From a bacterium (Candidatus Blackallbacteria) CG13_big_fil_rev_8_21_14_2_50_49_14 (GTDB lineage: Bacteria > Cyanobacteriota > Sericytochromatia > UBA7694), in NCBI GenBank assembly GCA_002783405.1, contig PFGG01000047.1:1-64000 (forward strand): a DNA stretch of 64,000 nt, in the 5' to 3' direction. Below, piece after piece: positions 26,821 to 36,422 of the stretch (within the stretch, counting starts at the first letter, position 1; each line of letters begins with the position of its first letter). The translations under genes and the position numbers were made by a program. Under the pieces are notes generated by a model, which was not told where the DNA came from, did not search any database, and was given only the letters and a program-made list of their open reading frames with translations.

Positions 26821-29800
26821 ATGCAGGATAAAAACTGTCCGCACGGGCATTCGGTTCTTGCCGATGCCCGTGTTTGCGTGACCTGCGGTTGGATTTTTGC
26901 CTTGCCCCCCGGTACGTACTTGGGCGCCTGGAAAATTCTTGAATCACAACGTCGGCATGACCGCTATTTTTACCGTGTTACAAACGGTTCAGATACAGGT
27001 CTGATTGCAGAAACGCTTGAATACTTTCAAGCCAAAACCCGCGAAAAGATCTATCAAACACTCAACCCCATGCTTGCAGAAAGAGGGCAGGCCATTCTCG
27101 ACTATGGCCATTGGCAAGCAGAAAATTTACAGTTTTTGCATACCCGTTATACTGAAGATCTGTGGCCTATTGTACAAACGCCCTTAAGATCCCAGCTTGA
27201 CCAAACCGGTATTTTAGCCCCCGAAGATTTAGTGGGACTCTTTCAAAGCCTGCAAAGCCTGGGAATTCAACTGCAGGAAAGAAAACTGCTCAACCCCAGT
27301 TTAACTTCTCTCCTCACCGGAAAAGACGCCCAGGGTCAATGGCGTTTTCTCGAATGGGAATACTGTGTTTTTGAATCTCAGGAACTGCTTTACCCACGCT
27401 ATTTTCTGGGCTACCACAGTGCCCGCAACCGACAGGAAAAAGCTCCCGAAGCCTATCATTTTCATCTGATGCGCTCAGCACTTCGGGCCCTGCTTTTGGA
27501 AAGCATCACAGGTTCTTCACCTGTGGAGTGGTACCCTGAGCCCCTATCCATTCAGGCAGTAAAAGTCTTGCTCAGTACAGAATTCAGACGTTGGCTGGAA
27601 GATTTTGAAACAGCTCCTGATCCACGCAGAATCAAAAACCTGCCTGCCTGCTACAGTTCAGATCAGGCACGTCAAACCTTACAAAAATCAAGCCAACTCT
27701 TTGCAGAGGGCTACGCCCTGTTTCAGGCTGGAAAACTCCAAAACGCGCTCCCCTCTTTTGAACAGGCCTGTCGCCAGCATCTTTTGTTTTCACAAGCCTA
27801 TCGTTTTCAGGCACTTTGTCTGAGAAGCCAAGACTACCCGACCTTTTTACGCCTGATTGACCAAGCCTTAAGAAGTGAAGAGCGGGCCTGCTTTTACTAT
27901 GAAAAAGCGCAGGGCCATATTCTCAATCAAAAAATAGAAAAAGCGGCATCAGACCTGCTGCGCGCAATTGCGATTGCTCCCTATTATCCCGAAGCCTGGT
28001 ACCTCTTGGGTTCCTGCCAGGAAAGAATGTCCCAATTTAACCTGGCAGAAGCGGCCTATAAAAAAGCCTGGCAACAGCGCCACAATCCCCGCTTTAAACA
28101 GGCTCTCGCTGAATTGTTTGAAAAGCAAGGCCTGCCCGAACAGGCAAAAAAATATCGGCAGGGAACGTTAAGTTCAGGTACGCGGGCACGCTTTCACACA
28201 GAAACCGCTCAAACAGCTGAAACCATTCTTTGCCGCAAAGGTCACCGCAACTCACCAGAACAAGCCTGGTGCCAACGTTGTATGCTCCCTCTCGGTCTTG
28301 AGGTCGGAGATCAGATTCAAGGCTATACCATTCTGGAATGTCTGAAACACCGAAACCCAGATCTTGAAAATTTCAATTCCGTCTACCGCGCCCAAACAGA
28401 AGAGGGTGTAGAGGTTTTGCTGAAAGAACAGTTCATTCCAGCAGCTAAACGCCAGGATTTTTTGTATAAATATGAATATCTGCTTAAAATACAGCACGAT
28501 TATATTCAAAACATTCAAGACGTTTTTCTTGTTGAACCCTATGGTTATTTGATTTATCCCTGGCAAAAAGGAGAAACCCTTCAAGATTATCTGGAAAGAA
28601 AAGGAGCTGCGCCGGAACAGACTGTTTGGCAAATCCTGATCACCGTCGCCTCTGTCATCATACATTTACAAGCCCTCGATCCCCCCCTGGTGCATGGGGA
28701 TATCAAACCCGGCAATATTCTCTTGACTGAAACAGGAGATATCAAACTCTTCGACCTGGATTCCTTCCTGGCTATTCCCCCTGATTTTCAACCCTACCAA
28801 CCGATTGCGACTTTCCCCTATGCCCCTCCCGAACAGGAAAACCAGCATCAGGTCAACCAGACCAGTGATAGCTACGCTTTGGGCATCACGCTGATGGCAG
28901 CTTTGACGGGTATTTTTCCTGAAATTTTTCTTTCCTTTGGCCGCAAACGTTTTCTGAAATGGGAAAACTCTATTCCCCATATTTCAGTTCAACTCAAAAA
29001 TATTATCAACGAGCTAACGTACTGGGATATTCACAAACGCAGTCTTTTAAGTCGGGAAAAATTACGCCCATGGCTTCAAGATTTCAAAAATCTTCAACCC
29101 CTGCCCGTGCCTGAAAAATTCAAACGTTTTCAAGCGGCCTTTTGGGCTGTGCATCGCGCAAAAACAGAACAATTGGATGAAAAAATTCGGGCATTGCTGC
29201 AAATTGAAACCAGCCGTATTACCTTACATTTTTGTGCTTCTCGCCTGTATCAGGAAAACAAACTCACGGAAGCACTCCAACTCCTGCGCAATATTCAAAG
29301 CTTTGGAACAGTCCATGAAAACAGTCTCTGGTTATTGGGGGAGCTCTATCTCAATCTGGGTTATTTCAAATCAGCCGTTGAAGTGCTGAACCAGTCTTTG
29401 GACAGTTGCAAAGATAAATTCTGGCCTTATATTCTGCTGGCCCGCAGCTATATCGGACTCAAGCAGGATCGTCTGACTCTGGTGGCCTATGAACAGGCCC
29501 AAAGACGGAATGCGTCCTCAGGTTTTGTGCTGGAATATATCAGCGTGCTGTTTGAAAAAATGTATTTTCAAGAAGCCTTGGACAAAGCACAAAAACACCT
29601 CTTGCTGACGGATCTTCCCCATGAGCGCGCTTTTTTACACGGAATTTCAGGTAAATGTTTGAGTTCTCTCAACCTGAATGAAGAAGCACTCAAAGAATTA
29701 CAGGAATCCTTACGCTGGCAAGCAGAACAGCCTGCCATTCTGTTTGAAGCCGGAAAGATCTGTCTGCGCCTCAGCCAGCCAGAACAGGCACGTTTTTATC

Positions 29801-30195
29801 TCAAGGGTTGCCTGGAGCAAACACCAACACACCATGGCGCACGTTTTTATCTGGCACGCGCAGAAATTGAGAGTAAAAATTTTGAAACCGGGCTTGAGAT
29901 TTTAAACAGCCTGAAGCCTCAAACACATGAAGATCGGGTAGATCTGCGCTTTCAAAAAGCACGGGTCTTGACCTTGATGCAACGCTTTGACGAAGCAGAA
30001 GCGTGTTATCAGGAGTTAAAAGAGCTTGCGCCCTGTGAAGCGGTCAGTGTCAATTTTGGAAATCTCTGCCTGATTCTGCACAAATATGAAAAAGCCCAAG
30101 CCCTCTTTCAAGAGGCCCTGGGCTTTAATCCCGATTCATTTCAAGCACTGCACGGCTTAAAACTCTTGAATTCGCTCCCTGTTTCAGGAAACTGA
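26821..30195 (+). CDS. Tandem zinc ribbon / kinase-like / TPR protein, 1124 aa
   Basis: A large cytoplasmic protein in which the same module occurs twice. Half 1: zinc ribbon C6, H10, C19, C22 (CPHGH...CVTC); a kinase-fold remnant at about 30-260 without HRD/HGD or DFG residues; TPRs at about 290-445. Half 2: zinc ribbon C471, H475, C484, C487 (CRKGH...CQRC); a kinase domain at about 495-755 with candidate Lys K535, catalytic loop HGDIKPGN (D627, N632), metal motif DLD in place of DFG (D645) and APPE at 668-671; then about ten TPRs to the end. The second kinase keeps the key residues and may be active; the first looks like a pseudokinase. Its ATG lies 5 bp after the giant gene, with AGAGG across that stop. 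It may sense, assemble or regulate the giant protein (inference). Its 3' end overlaps the next, convergent gene by 12 bp. Confidence 0.85.
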   Translation: MQDKNCPHGHSVLADARVCVTCGWIFALPPGTYLGAWKILESQRRHDRYFYRVTNGSDTGLIAETLEYFQAKTREKIYQTLNPMLAERGQAILDYGHWQAENLQFLHTRYTEDLWPIVQTPLRSQLDQTGILAPEDLVGLFQSLQSLGIQLQERKLLNPSLTSLLTGKDAQGQWRFLEWEYCVFESQELLYPRYFLGYHSARNRQEKAPEAYHFHLMRSALRALLLESITGSSPVEWYPEPLSIQAVKVLLSTEFRRWLEDFETAPDPRRIKNLPACYSSDQARQTLQKSSQLFAEGYALFQAGKLQNALPSFEQACRQHLLFSQAYRFQALCLRSQDYPTFLRLIDQALRSEERACFYYEKAQGHILNQKIEKAASDLLRAIAIAPYYPEAWYLLGSCQERMSQFNLAEAAYKKAWQQRHNPRFKQALAELFEKQGLPEQAKKYRQGTLSSGTRARFHTETAQTAETILCRKGHRNSPEQAWCQRCMLPLGLEVGDQIQGYTILECLKHRNPDLENFNSVYRAQTEEGVEVLLKEQFIPAAKRQDFLYKYEYLLKIQHDYIQNIQDVFLVEPYGYLIYPWQKGETLQDYLERKGAAPEQTVWQILITVASVIIHLQALDPPLVHGDIKPGNILLTETGDIKLFDLDSFLAIPPDFQPYQPIATFPYAPPEQENQHQVNQTSDSYALGITLMAALTGIFPEIFLSFGRKRFLKWENSIPHISVQLKNIINELTYWDIHKRSLLSREKLRPWLQDFKNLQPLPVPEKFKRFQAAFWAVHRAKTEQLDEKIRALLQIETSRITLHFCASRLYQENKLTEALQLLRNIQSFGTVHENSLWLLGELYLNLGYFKSAVEVLNQSLDSCKDKFWPYILLARSYIGLKQDRLTLVAYEQAQRRNASSGFVLEYISVLFEKMYFQEALDKAQKHLLLTDLPHERAFLHGISGKCLSSLNLNEEALKELQESLRWQAEQPAILFEAGKICLRLSQPEQARFYLKGCLEQTPTHHGARFYLARAEIESKNFETGLEILNSLKPQTHEDRVDLRFQKARVLTLMQRFDEAEACYQELKELAPCEAVSVNFGNLCLILHKYEKAQALFQEALGFNPDSFQALHGLKLLNSLPVSGN

Positions 30196-32364
30196 ATTCG
30201 CGCGCAGATTGCTCGCTTCAGGATCAACCGTATGTGAAACACCTGAATTGCGCAAATTGCCCCCTGTTTTGGGCCAAGGCGCACTGGCGGGAACATTGGG
30301 TGTCGAAACCTTTAAAGCGTGCATCAAGACAAACTGACGATCGCCCCCATCCACAGTCGAGACATAAAGCAAGCCATTGCGCAGATTCAAACCGTTCCAG
30401 AGTGTTCCACCAGGAGAGGTTTCCCATTCCAATTGGCCTTGTGTACCCTTATCGCGAATAGCATAGAGTTTGGCATTACTCAAACCTGTATACAGCAATC
30501 GGCTGCCATCAAGCTCAGCACCAACCAAAAGCCCTGCATACACCTTATTCTCTGTTGAGGTGGTCACACGGAAAGGACTGGTCCATTTGGCGGTCCCGTC
30601 TTCCCAATAGGCGTAAATAAAAGCATTTTGAGCTGATGGAGTGGTTTGATCCTTGTTGGAGATCAGATAAATCACATCTTTGTTATTTTGGCGATCCACA
30701 ATCGGGGCATGGGAAAAAGGCACATTTCCAAAATTCACATCCGTTGTCCATTTGACGCTTCCATCAGGGTTAAAAGCTTTGAGACGGCTGTTCGAGGTGC
30801 TGGTAGATAAAACGTAAACCGTTCCATCTGTACCAATCACAGGGGATACCCTTGCGCCGGAACCCAGGCTGACTGTTTGCACCAAACTGCCGTCACTGCG
30901 ATTTAAAATAATCAGATCACTGGCTGTGCTGCTATTGGTAACAAAATAAAGTTTACTGCCATCTTTAGAAACAGCGCCGCCACTGACGGTAATACTGTTA
31001 TTTGCAAGATTATAGAACCAGACTTGGGAACCCGTTGTGCCGTCGGCTGCTGTTCCAGCACCACCTGCCCGGGCCTGTTTCAAAGCATAAATCCCACTGT
31101 GGGTACTGTCTGCATTGATATAGGTGTACACAAAGTCTTCATCATCACATTTGCAACTTGGATTGACTCCCTGATCACGCCAGAGCAAGAGCGGAGCATG
31201 CACTTTATCGGAAGAACCATAGTTATTGATCGAAAAAGGAAAGGTATAGGACCAAATCTCGGTGGCATTGCTTTGATCCAAGGCATGCACCCGACCAGTA
31301 TTGCTGCTTCCCACCTGTTCAATATCCAAATAAAACAGAGAGGCTTTTTCGGAATTGCCCGTGGGGTTGGTAGCCCCCAAAACAATTTCAGGACTCATAA
31401 TTTGATGCCCCGTGACAGGGTTAAAATTAGCCGTGAAGTTTTTCAAGCCCGAAGCCGCATCAAGGGTTGTGCTGGCAGACAGACCATAGACTTTTTCACT
31501 GGCGGTATTGCCGTCTAAAGCATCATTGAAAAAAGCCCAGCCATTATTGGCGTTCAGAGCGACTGCCTGATCAGCCCCATAGGTACCAGAGGTCATCACA
31601 TAACGCGCAAAGGCAAAGGGAGTAAGCTGGTAATTCGTGGGGGTCAGACCTGAACCTGTGGTATTGTTAACAGCCGCTATCGTGCCTTTGTTGATCTCAA
31701 GTGCCAAAGCCCGTGGTGAAAGTGCCTGCGGCGTCGCAGGGTTCAAAGACGTCAAACGGGTAAAGCTTAAAACATTATTGGTGACCGTGGCGCCTGTTAA
31801 GCCATTCACAAAGGATTGATAGGCATTCAAATCAAGTGCTGTATTGAGTATTGTTGAACTCATTTTGTGCAGTTCTTCAACAATGGCGCCAGTCAAATGG
31901 GTTTGCATACTCACCGAAACAGCCCCTGTCAAAGGCACATGGAAGGCATTTTTTAGCTCCAGAATTGGAGGGGAGGTTTTATTGCTATAGAACCCCACCG
32001 TGACCACCCAATTATTGCCATCGGGAATCTGGGCACCTAAAGAAAAAGGTGTGGCAGCATTCACAACCTGAACAAACCCCTGAGCATCTGCACGGGAGTC
32101 ATAAACAGTCTGAGCGCCATTCACAGCTGTCAGCTTAATATAATTGGCTTGGGCGGTTTGCTTCACAGCAAAGCCAGCCTGCGAAGGATCCACCTGGAAA
32201 CGCACAAAACGCGTTTGGGCAGATTTGGACAAAGTCTGACTGCCGGAAGAAACTTGAGGATCTAAGCTTAAAGCAGGTTGAATCACTGACTTTTCGGAAC
32301 AAGCAGAAAGCATTCCCAAAGAAATACTTAAAAGCAAGGGTACTGTCAACTTATGAAACTTCAT
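30184..32364 (-). CDS. Lipoprotein with PQQ-type beta-propeller
   Basis: 726 residues. The signal peptide ends in lipobox LSAC, so it is a lipoprotein. Residues about 45-250 form a beta-rich, Thr/Asn-rich N-terminal domain. From about 265 on there are WD/PQQ-like blades with motifs such as SDLIILNRSDGSLV, DGTVYVLSTS and GSVKWTTDV, ending near 715. A Cys cluster CKCDDEDF lies at about 405. Similar propellers include BamB-like scaffolds and quinoprotein-like proteins; the dehydrogenase active site is not visible, so a binding or scaffold role is more likely. GGGAGG precedes the ATG. It resembles the lipoprotein at 36423 in repeat type but not in N-terminal part. Confidence 0.82.
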   Translation of the reverse strand: MKFHKLTVPLLLSISLGMLSACSEKSVIQPALSLDPQVSSGSQTLSKSAQTRFVRFQVDPSQAGFAVKQTAQANYIKLTAVNGAQTVYDSRADAQGFVQVVNAATPFSLGAQIPDGNNWVVTVGFYSNKTSPPILELKNAFHVPLTGAVSVSMQTHLTGAIVEELHKMSSTILNTALDLNAYQSFVNGLTGATVTNNVLSFTRLTSLNPATPQALSPRALALEINKGTIAAVNNTTGSGLTPTNYQLTPFAFARYVMTSGTYGADQAVALNANNGWAFFNDALDGNTASEKVYGLSASTTLDAASGLKNFTANFNPVTGHQIMSPEIVLGATNPTGNSEKASLFYLDIEQVGSSNTGRVHALDQSNATEIWSYTFPFSINNYGSSDKVHAPLLLWRDQGVNPSCKCDDEDFVYTYINADSTHSGIYALKQARAGGAGTAADGTTGSQVWFYNLANNSITVSGGAVSKDGSKLYFVTNSSTASDLIILNRSDGSLVQTVSLGSGARVSPVIGTDGTVYVLSTSTSNSRLKAFNPDGSVKWTTDVNFGNVPFSHAPIVDRQNNKDVIYLISNKDQTTPSAQNAFIYAYWEDGTAKWTSPFRVTTSTENKVYAGLLVGAELDGSRLLYTGLSNAKLYAIRDKGTQGQLEWETSPGGTLWNGLNLRNGLLYVSTVDGGDRQFVLMHALKVSTPNVPASAPWPKTGGNLRNSGVSHTVDPEASNLRANSVS

Positions 32365-32579
32365 TCTCGCCTCCCTATTGGCTTCACATGGGCAGGCTCC
32401 CGCACGAACAGAACAAAAAATCTACCTTCCCGTATCACTCTTATAGACCTTCTCTCTGCTATGAATGTTCCAATTAATCGTAAATTAATCCTGATTAACA
32501 AGGGCTTAAAACTAAATAACAAAGAGAAGCGGTACAGCGCTCAAATTGCTTATTCTCAGATGTTTTTCCAGGGATCTGA

Positions 32580-32609
32580 TTTACATTTTCGGAAAGAGAC
32601 TGGTATACT
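32580..32609 (+). promoter_or_regulatory. Promoter of tRNA-Leu (TTTACA - 18 bp - TATACT)
   Basis: -35 TTTACA at 32580-32585 and -10 TATACT at 32604-32609 with a TGG extension before it. The tRNA begins 14 bases after the -10. Since no terminator separates the tRNA from the ABC transporter gene, this may also drive that gene. The rest of the 258-bp gap to 32365 holds nothing else I recognise. Confidence 0.65.
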
Positions 32610-32622
32610 TGTTTTCACCTGA

Positions 32623-32706
32623 GCCGAGGTGGCGGAATTGGCAGACGCACTAGTTTCAGGTACTAGCGCTCGCAAGGGCGTAAGGGTTCGACTCCCTTCC
32701 TCGGCA
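32623..32706 (+). tRNA. tRNA-Leu (anticodon CAG)
   Basis: Acceptor arms GCCGAGG (32623-32629) and CCTCGGC (32699-32705) pair perfectly, with A as discriminator base. The anticodon stem CTAGT/ACTAG encloses loop TTCAGGT with anticodon CAG at 32657-32659. A long variable arm (class II) and a normal T arm GGGTTCGACTCCC are present. CCA is not encoded. It reads CUG codons. The ATG of the ABC transporter lies only 14 bases after its end. Confidence 0.96.
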
Positions 32707-32720
32707 CTTTAACTTCACCC

Positions 32721-34490
32721 ATGTCAAACACATCCTCAGAGACAGCCTCTTTATCCTCAGCCCTTCAATGGCTTTGGCCTTTTTGGAAACCCCTCAGCCC
32801 ACGTCTGCTTTTTCTGATTTTCACCACTCCCCTGGTGGTACTCTTTGATGCCTGGGTTCCCATGTTGGTACGTCAGATTATCGACGAACTGCAAAAAAAT
32901 TCACTTCAGGAAGCCTGGCTGCTTGAAAAATCCTTATGGATTCTAGGCCTGGGCCTGGCGCATTTCATTCTCTACGTGGCCGTGCAAAGTACCCGTGGCA
33001 TGACCAATTTTCGTTTTGAACACGATTTTCGCATGCGTCTGGCGCGTAAAATTGTCACACAAGGCCAATCCTTCTTTTACCATTTTCGCACAGGCGATGT
33101 TTCTACCCGTTTGATTGACGATATCAGCGAGAATAAACTGGGTTGGTTTGCCTGCAGTGGTATATTCAGACTCTACGAAGCTCTGTTGATGATTGTGGGC
33201 TGTGTCTGGTTTATGTCGCAGTTGCATCTCGGGCTGACCTTGCTGACGACTGTGCCGCTGGGTTTTGTCAGCATTTTCTATATTCATTCTTCACGCCGTA
33301 CCCAAGCTTTTTCACGCCACAGCCAGAAAGCCATTTCTGCCCTTAACAGTTTTCTCACCAGCACCCTTGAAGGGATTCGGGTCGTAAAAGCCTATGACCA
33401 AGGTGAACGGCAGATTGCAAGCTTTTCTGAGGTTGTCAAACAACAGATGCAGAAAGAAATTGCCCTGGTCAAGGTCTCTTCTCTGCTCCAGCTGAGCTAC
33501 AGCCGTTTTTCTGAATTGGGCCTCTTGATTATGATTGGTATTGGGGGTTGGCTGGTGATTCACAAAGCCATGAGCCTGGGCTCTCTGATTGCCTTCAACT
33601 CCTATATTTTTATGTTGATCTGGCCCATGGTAGACCTGGGACAATTTTTTATCAAAGGACGTACGGCAGGCGTTTCAGTCGAAAGAGTGCGTGAAATGGA
33701 AGCCTTTCCCCCTGATATTCTGCCGCAGGCCGACGCCCTGCCCTTTCCCACCGGCAAATTTGCATTAAGCTTTGAAAATATTGATTATCAGTTTGCGACA
33801 GGCCAAGGGCTTGCAAAGATTTCTTTGGCGACCCATTCCGGCGAAACCCTGGCCCTGGCAGGCCCTGTGGGCAGCGGAAAAACTCTTTTGCTCAATCTTA
33901 TTCCCCGCATTATTCAGCCTCAAACAGGCAAACTATTGCTGAATGGACAAGAACTCTCTCGCTACGATTTGCAGGAACTGCGCCAGAAAGTAGGCTATGT
34001 CAGCCAAATTCCCAGTCTTTTTTCTGAAACCATTGCCAACAATATCCGCTTTGGCCGTGAAATCTCCCCTCAGAAACTGCAAGCAGCCATTCAAGTCGCG
34101 CAATTGGAACAGGATCTCGCACTTTTTCCAGAGGGGCTTGAAACCCGTGTGGGACAACACGGTGTGCGTCTTTCAGGCGGGCAAAAACAACGCATCGCAA
34201 TTGCCCGAGCCTTGGCGGGCAGCCCCCGAATTCTGATTCTCGATGATTGTACCTCTGCTCTGGACGCCGAAACAGAATCGCGGCTCTGGCAATCTCTTTA
34301 CCGCCTGATGCCCGATTTGATGGTCTTGCTGGTTACCCACCGGGTCAGCACACTGCAGCGAGCCGATCGCGTGGTTTTACTCTCTCAGGGCAAAATACGC
34401 GCCCAAGGCAGCCATTTAAACCTCTTGGCGAGCGATAAGCTCTACCAGGAAATTTATGGCCAGCCGGATGTATTTATCGATGAAGCTTAA
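32721..34490 (+). CDS. ABC exporter half-transporter (ABCB/YheI-like)
   Basis: Fused membrane and ATPase domains, 589 residues. About six helices span residues 25-310. The ATPase has Walker A GPVGSGKT (381-388), Q-loop near 429, signature LSGGQ (484-488), Walker B ILILDD (504-509) and H540. The residue after Walker B Asp is D509 where the catalytic Glu is normal. That is typical for one partner of heterodimeric exporters such as the BmrC/YheI type, where this half forms the degenerate site. No partner gene is in the window, so the second half may be elsewhere, or the Asp may suffice. Substrate unknown (lipid or drug). No Shine-Dalgarno is obvious in the 14 bases after tRNA-Leu. Confidence 0.92.
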   Translation: MSNTSSETASLSSALQWLWPFWKPLSPRLLFLIFTTPLVVLFDAWVPMLVRQIIDELQKNSLQEAWLLEKSLWILGLGLAHFILYVAVQSTRGMTNFRFEHDFRMRLARKIVTQGQSFFYHFRTGDVSTRLIDDISENKLGWFACSGIFRLYEALLMIVGCVWFMSQLHLGLTLLTTVPLGFVSIFYIHSSRRTQAFSRHSQKAISALNSFLTSTLEGIRVVKAYDQGERQIASFSEVVKQQMQKEIALVKVSSLLQLSYSRFSELGLLIMIGIGGWLVIHKAMSLGSLIAFNSYIFMLIWPMVDLGQFFIKGRTAGVSVERVREMEAFPPDILPQADALPFPTGKFALSFENIDYQFATGQGLAKISLATHSGETLALAGPVGSGKTLLLNLIPRIIQPQTGKLLLNGQELSRYDLQELRQKVGYVSQIPSLFSETIANNIRFGREISPQKLQAAIQVAQLEQDLALFPEGLETRVGQHGVRLSGGQKQRIAIARALAGSPRILILDDCTSALDAETESRLWQSLYRLMPDLMVLLVTHRVSTLQRADRVVLLSQGKIRAQGSHLNLLASDKLYQEIYGQPDVFIDEA

Positions 34491-36400
34491 AACGAGGTAC
34501 TTAAAAGGGTTTCGCGTGTCTGCAAACCCTTTGTGCCTGCCTGGGCCTCAAAGAACCAAAGCCCCGAACGCAAAGGCACCTGCTGACCACTCAGACCAGC
34601 CTGATAAACCTCCCAGATATTCCAATGCAGATTGCGCGCAAAACCGGCATGGCCAGGCAATGGGGTCATGAGTAAAGCCTGACTGAGTTCAAGGCTTTCT
34701 TTTAAGGCCTGTCTGGGCAAGCGCGGATCAGACTGAGCCAGTGAGACCAAAAGATCTTCGCTTTCAGCATAAAACTGCGCTAATTTCTCACTTTTTAATA
34801 AATACACCAGCGTAAAATAATCAGGCGACATCCAAACCCAGGGCCCTTGAGGAGATTCTTGTCCCTGACAGAACTCTCTCTTGCCTGCTAAAATTTCCTC
34901 AGCCTGGGCCTTGAGAAACTGATTCAGCGAAGCAAAAAACGGCGTTTCTGAGAAGCTCTGAAGCTCACAAAAGGCCTGCAAAATCGTCTGATAAGAAGCC
35001 AATCCCGCTTGGTGCATCAACATGATCGGCATTTGCAAAGCCTTGCTGAAATAAAGAATTTGGGTCATCCAGGCAAAAACCCGCATCTGAAGCCAATCTG
35101 CGTCTGAAAAACTCCGTGTAGCCACGATCATTTCCTGCCATTCCTGAAGCCCTTCAACAGGAGGCTGAACCCGACTCAGCGGCGTACGATAGGGCAATCT
35201 GACAGAAACAATCTGATGCTGTTCGCGATAAGCGGGTGCAGCCAACTCAGCATTGGGCAGGATAAACACATTATAAAAGCGCATCTCACGGTGCTGACCA
35301 CTGGCAATCATGCGCCCCACGCCCTCGCGAAAAGAAGCAAGGGTTTCGCCTGGCAACCCCACCAAGACATCGGTATAGGTGGGCATTCCCGCCTGATGAA
35401 AACGGGTTTGAAGCTCCTGATACGCTTTCAGGGAAATATTCTCCCTGAGAATCGCACTGAGTGCGGGCTCCGAAACCGTTTGTAGAGAAAGCGTAGTGCC
35501 CGCATGCAAACCCGCCTCAAACAGTACGCTTTGCGTTTCAAAGACGCGATCCGGCGCATTCTTCGCAGTTTGTGTATAAAACAAATGAGGGTAACCTGTT
35601 TTCTTGCGCAACTCTGCCATTGCTTCTGCGATTTGAAGATCTCGGGGAAAAATACCAAAATTGGCATCGGCACAAAAAATAACCTCTATTTTTTGGCGGG
35701 CAAACCACTCCAGTTCAGCCTGCAAGCGCTCCAGCGCAAAAGAAAGCACCTTGCTTTTGGTGGCAGACCCCCAATCACAAAAAGCACAGGAAAAAGGGCA
35801 GCCCCGGTTGGTTTCCCAAACGGTCACCCAACGGTAATCGGGGTATTGATAAAACAAGGGCTCAAAAACCCCCTTGAGAAAGGGCGAGACCATCCGATCC
35901 AAATTTCGGCTGCGGGAGCGCAGCTCTGTTTGGATCAAGTGCTTGTCGAATCGGTAACTGAGGCCTTGAATTTGTGTGTGTTCAAGAGCTGGATAGTTTT
36001 CCAAAATCTGCAGAAAGGTTTCTTCCCCCTCTCCATGCACACAGAGATCGACCCACGGGTTTTGCTGTAAAAAAAGATCCGGCTGATCGGGCACATGGGG
36101 GCCTCCCACGACCACCAGCACCTCGGGTTTTGCCAATTTCAAAGCGCGCGCCAGGGCCAGTGAATATTCTGCATTCCAAACATAGAGACTGAAGCCCACA
36201 ATATCTGCCAGAGACAGTTCACGTACCCTTTGTGCCAAAGGGCCCCGCTCAAAAATCGGCAAGGTGAATAAATAGCGACCAGGATCTGAAGCATGGGTCT
36301 GCGCATAGGCTTGCAGCAAACCGATCGCATAGGGAAGATTCACAAACTGCAGCATATCTTCGGTGATTTGCACCAAACTGACTACAACCGGCTTTTTCAA
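34487..36400 (-). CDS. B12-binding-type radical SAM protein
   Basis: About 637 residues. The N-terminal about 150 residues match a cobalamin-binding (Rossmann-like) domain with GFSLYVWNAEYS and VVVGGPHVPDQP, as in class B radical SAM methylases and relatives. The radical SAM cluster is C201-C205-C208 (RGCPFSCAFC). The C-terminal about 200 residues look like the DUF4080-type extension. Members modify unknown substrates or methylate unactivated carbons. The start is uncertain: TTG at 36400 has AGAGG 8 bases before it and avoids overlap; ATG at 36466 would overlap the upstream gene by 44 bases. It follows the propeller lipoprotein by 22 bp, so co-transcription is likely. Its 3' end overlaps the convergent ABC gene by 4 bp. 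Confidence 0.83.
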   Translation of the reverse strand: MKKPVVVSLVQITEDMLQFVNLPYAIGLLQAYAQTHASDPGRYLFTLPIFERGPLAQRVRELSLADIVGFSLYVWNAEYSLALARALKLAKPEVLVVVGGPHVPDQPDLFLQQNPWVDLCVHGEGEETFLQILENYPALEHTQIQGLSYRFDKHLIQTELRSRSRNLDRMVSPFLKGVFEPLFYQYPDYRWVTVWETNRGCPFSCAFCDWGSATKSKVLSFALERLQAELEWFARQKIEVIFCADANFGIFPRDLQIAEAMAELRKKTGYPHLFYTQTAKNAPDRVFETQSVLFEAGLHAGTTLSLQTVSEPALSAILRENISLKAYQELQTRFHQAGMPTYTDVLVGLPGETLASFREGVGRMIASGQHREMRFYNVFILPNAELAAPAYREQHQIVSVRLPYRTPLSRVQPPVEGLQEWQEMIVATRSFSDADWLQMRVFAWMTQILYFSKALQMPIMLMHQAGLASYQTILQAFCELQSFSETPFFASLNQFLKAQAEEILAGKREFCQGQESPQGPWVWMSPDYFTLVYLLKSEKLAQFYAESEDLLVSLAQSDPRLPRQALKESLELSQALLMTPLPGHAGFARNLHWNIWEVYQAGLSGQQVPLRSGLWFFEAQAGTKGLQTRETLLSTSF

Positions 36401-36422
36401 GCGCAAGACCTCTGATTTCAGC

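Noticed and set aside
32353..32622. 89-codon open frame before tRNA-Leu
   Set aside because: It overlaps the start of the propeller lipoprotein and the tRNA promoter, has no Shine-Dalgarno and no coding character.
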